This document shows positions 5,430-5,627 of a stretch of DNA of 5,627 bases, one piece after another (position 1 is the stretch's first letter; each line of letters starts with the position of its first letter). The stretch covers positions 1 through 5,627 of the forward strand of contig CAJUIM010000163.1 of assembly GCA_910586275.1 (NCBI GenBank), read 5' to 3'. A program made the position numbers and the translations under genes. The notes under the pieces are model-generated. The model saw nothing but the letters and a program-made list of their open reading frames with translations. It had not been told where the DNA came from and searched no databases. The stretch comes from an uncultured Lachnospiraceae bacterium (GTDB lineage Bacteria; Bacillota; Clostridia; Lachnospirales; Lachnospiraceae).

Positions 5430-5627
5430 CTGCTTTGCATGAAAATCCACGGAAAGCAGTAACAGCTCAGCCTGAATGTAATGTTGGGAGGCGGACGCCC
5501 GTGCGCGAGTTTTTTTAGCGGCCGGCAGCAGCGGAACTGCCTGTCCCGGTTTTCCGTGCACTTTTTTCGGCTGGCGGTTTCTAAGCAGAATGAGAAAGTG
5601 TGTCACAAGCTACGGTCGTCCTCAAGC
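5430..5627. other. Intergenic, GC-rich; no supportable gene
   Basis: Upstream of the tyrS promoter. An 8-bp inverted repeat sits at 5429-5460, then a GC-rich stretch with two isolated T-runs on the plus strand (5510-5516, 5562-5567) and a short GGCAG/CTGCC hairpin (5524-5528, 5537-5541). A plus-strand frame is open from an ATG at 5481 to the window edge (49 codons, ending KLRSSSS) but has no ribosome-binding site and an implausible composition. It may be a repeat or the flank of the next locus. Confidence 0.4.

Noticed and set aside
5246..5518. Plus-strand frame of 90 codons
   Set aside because: Antisense to the T-box Stem I and promoter; no ribosome-binding site or motif.
5412..5606. Minus-strand frame of 64 codons upstream of tyrS
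   Set aside because: It runs through the TTGACA promoter, lacks a ribosome-binding site and has low-complexity composition.
1..5627. CRISPR array, tRNA or rRNA genes
   Set aside because: No regularly spaced repeats and no tRNA cloverleaf or rRNA-like sequence were seen on either strand.

Overview
The window looks like a chromosomal segment from an endospore-forming, low-to-mid GC Firmicute, most likely a Clostridia member near Lachnospiraceae. The evidence is a SpoIVA sporulation ATPase, a tyrosyl-tRNA synthetase under a T-box riboswitch, a LytTR-type response regulator, and a TnpV-like remnant of a kind seen in mobile elements of gut Clostridia. Every gene I can support is on the minus strand, so transcription runs from the high-coordinate end to the low one.

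Right part (about 5430 down to 2126), core genome. A sigma-A-type promoter (5401-5429) starts a long leader. It carries a tyrosine T-box: a UAC specifier, a UGGU tRNA-acceptor bulge, and overlapping antiterminator and terminator. An unusually long, GC-rich, hairpin-filled stretch follows before tyrS (start chosen at 4881). spoIVA follows tyrS after 53 bases with no terminator between them. The spoIVA ribosome-binding site lies in one arm of a perfect 10-bp inverted repeat. A possible sigma-E-like promoter overlaps that repeat, so transcripts starting there would lack the masking arm. This is the most interesting signal in the window.

Middle (2125 to 1237). A well-formed promoter (TTGACT-17-TATAAT) drives a complete 242-residue LytTR response regulator. 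No sensor kinase follows it. Immediately after its stop codon come the last ~65 codons of a tnpV-like gene, broken by a one-base frameshift and ending at a strong intrinsic terminator. A recombination junction therefore lies at or near the 3' end of the regulator gene.

Left part (1000 to 1), accessory. A second good promoter, with an inverted repeat over its -35 box, drives a 57-residue excisionase-like helix-turn-helix protein. After a purine-rich, lysine-codon-rich gap comes an AraC-family regulator, cut off by the window edge and visibly richer in A+T than tyrS/spoIVA. The HTH and AraC genes may share the promoter.

The last ~170 bases (5460-5627) are GC-rich, hold no gene I can support, and could be a dispersed repeat or the edge of the neighbouring locus.
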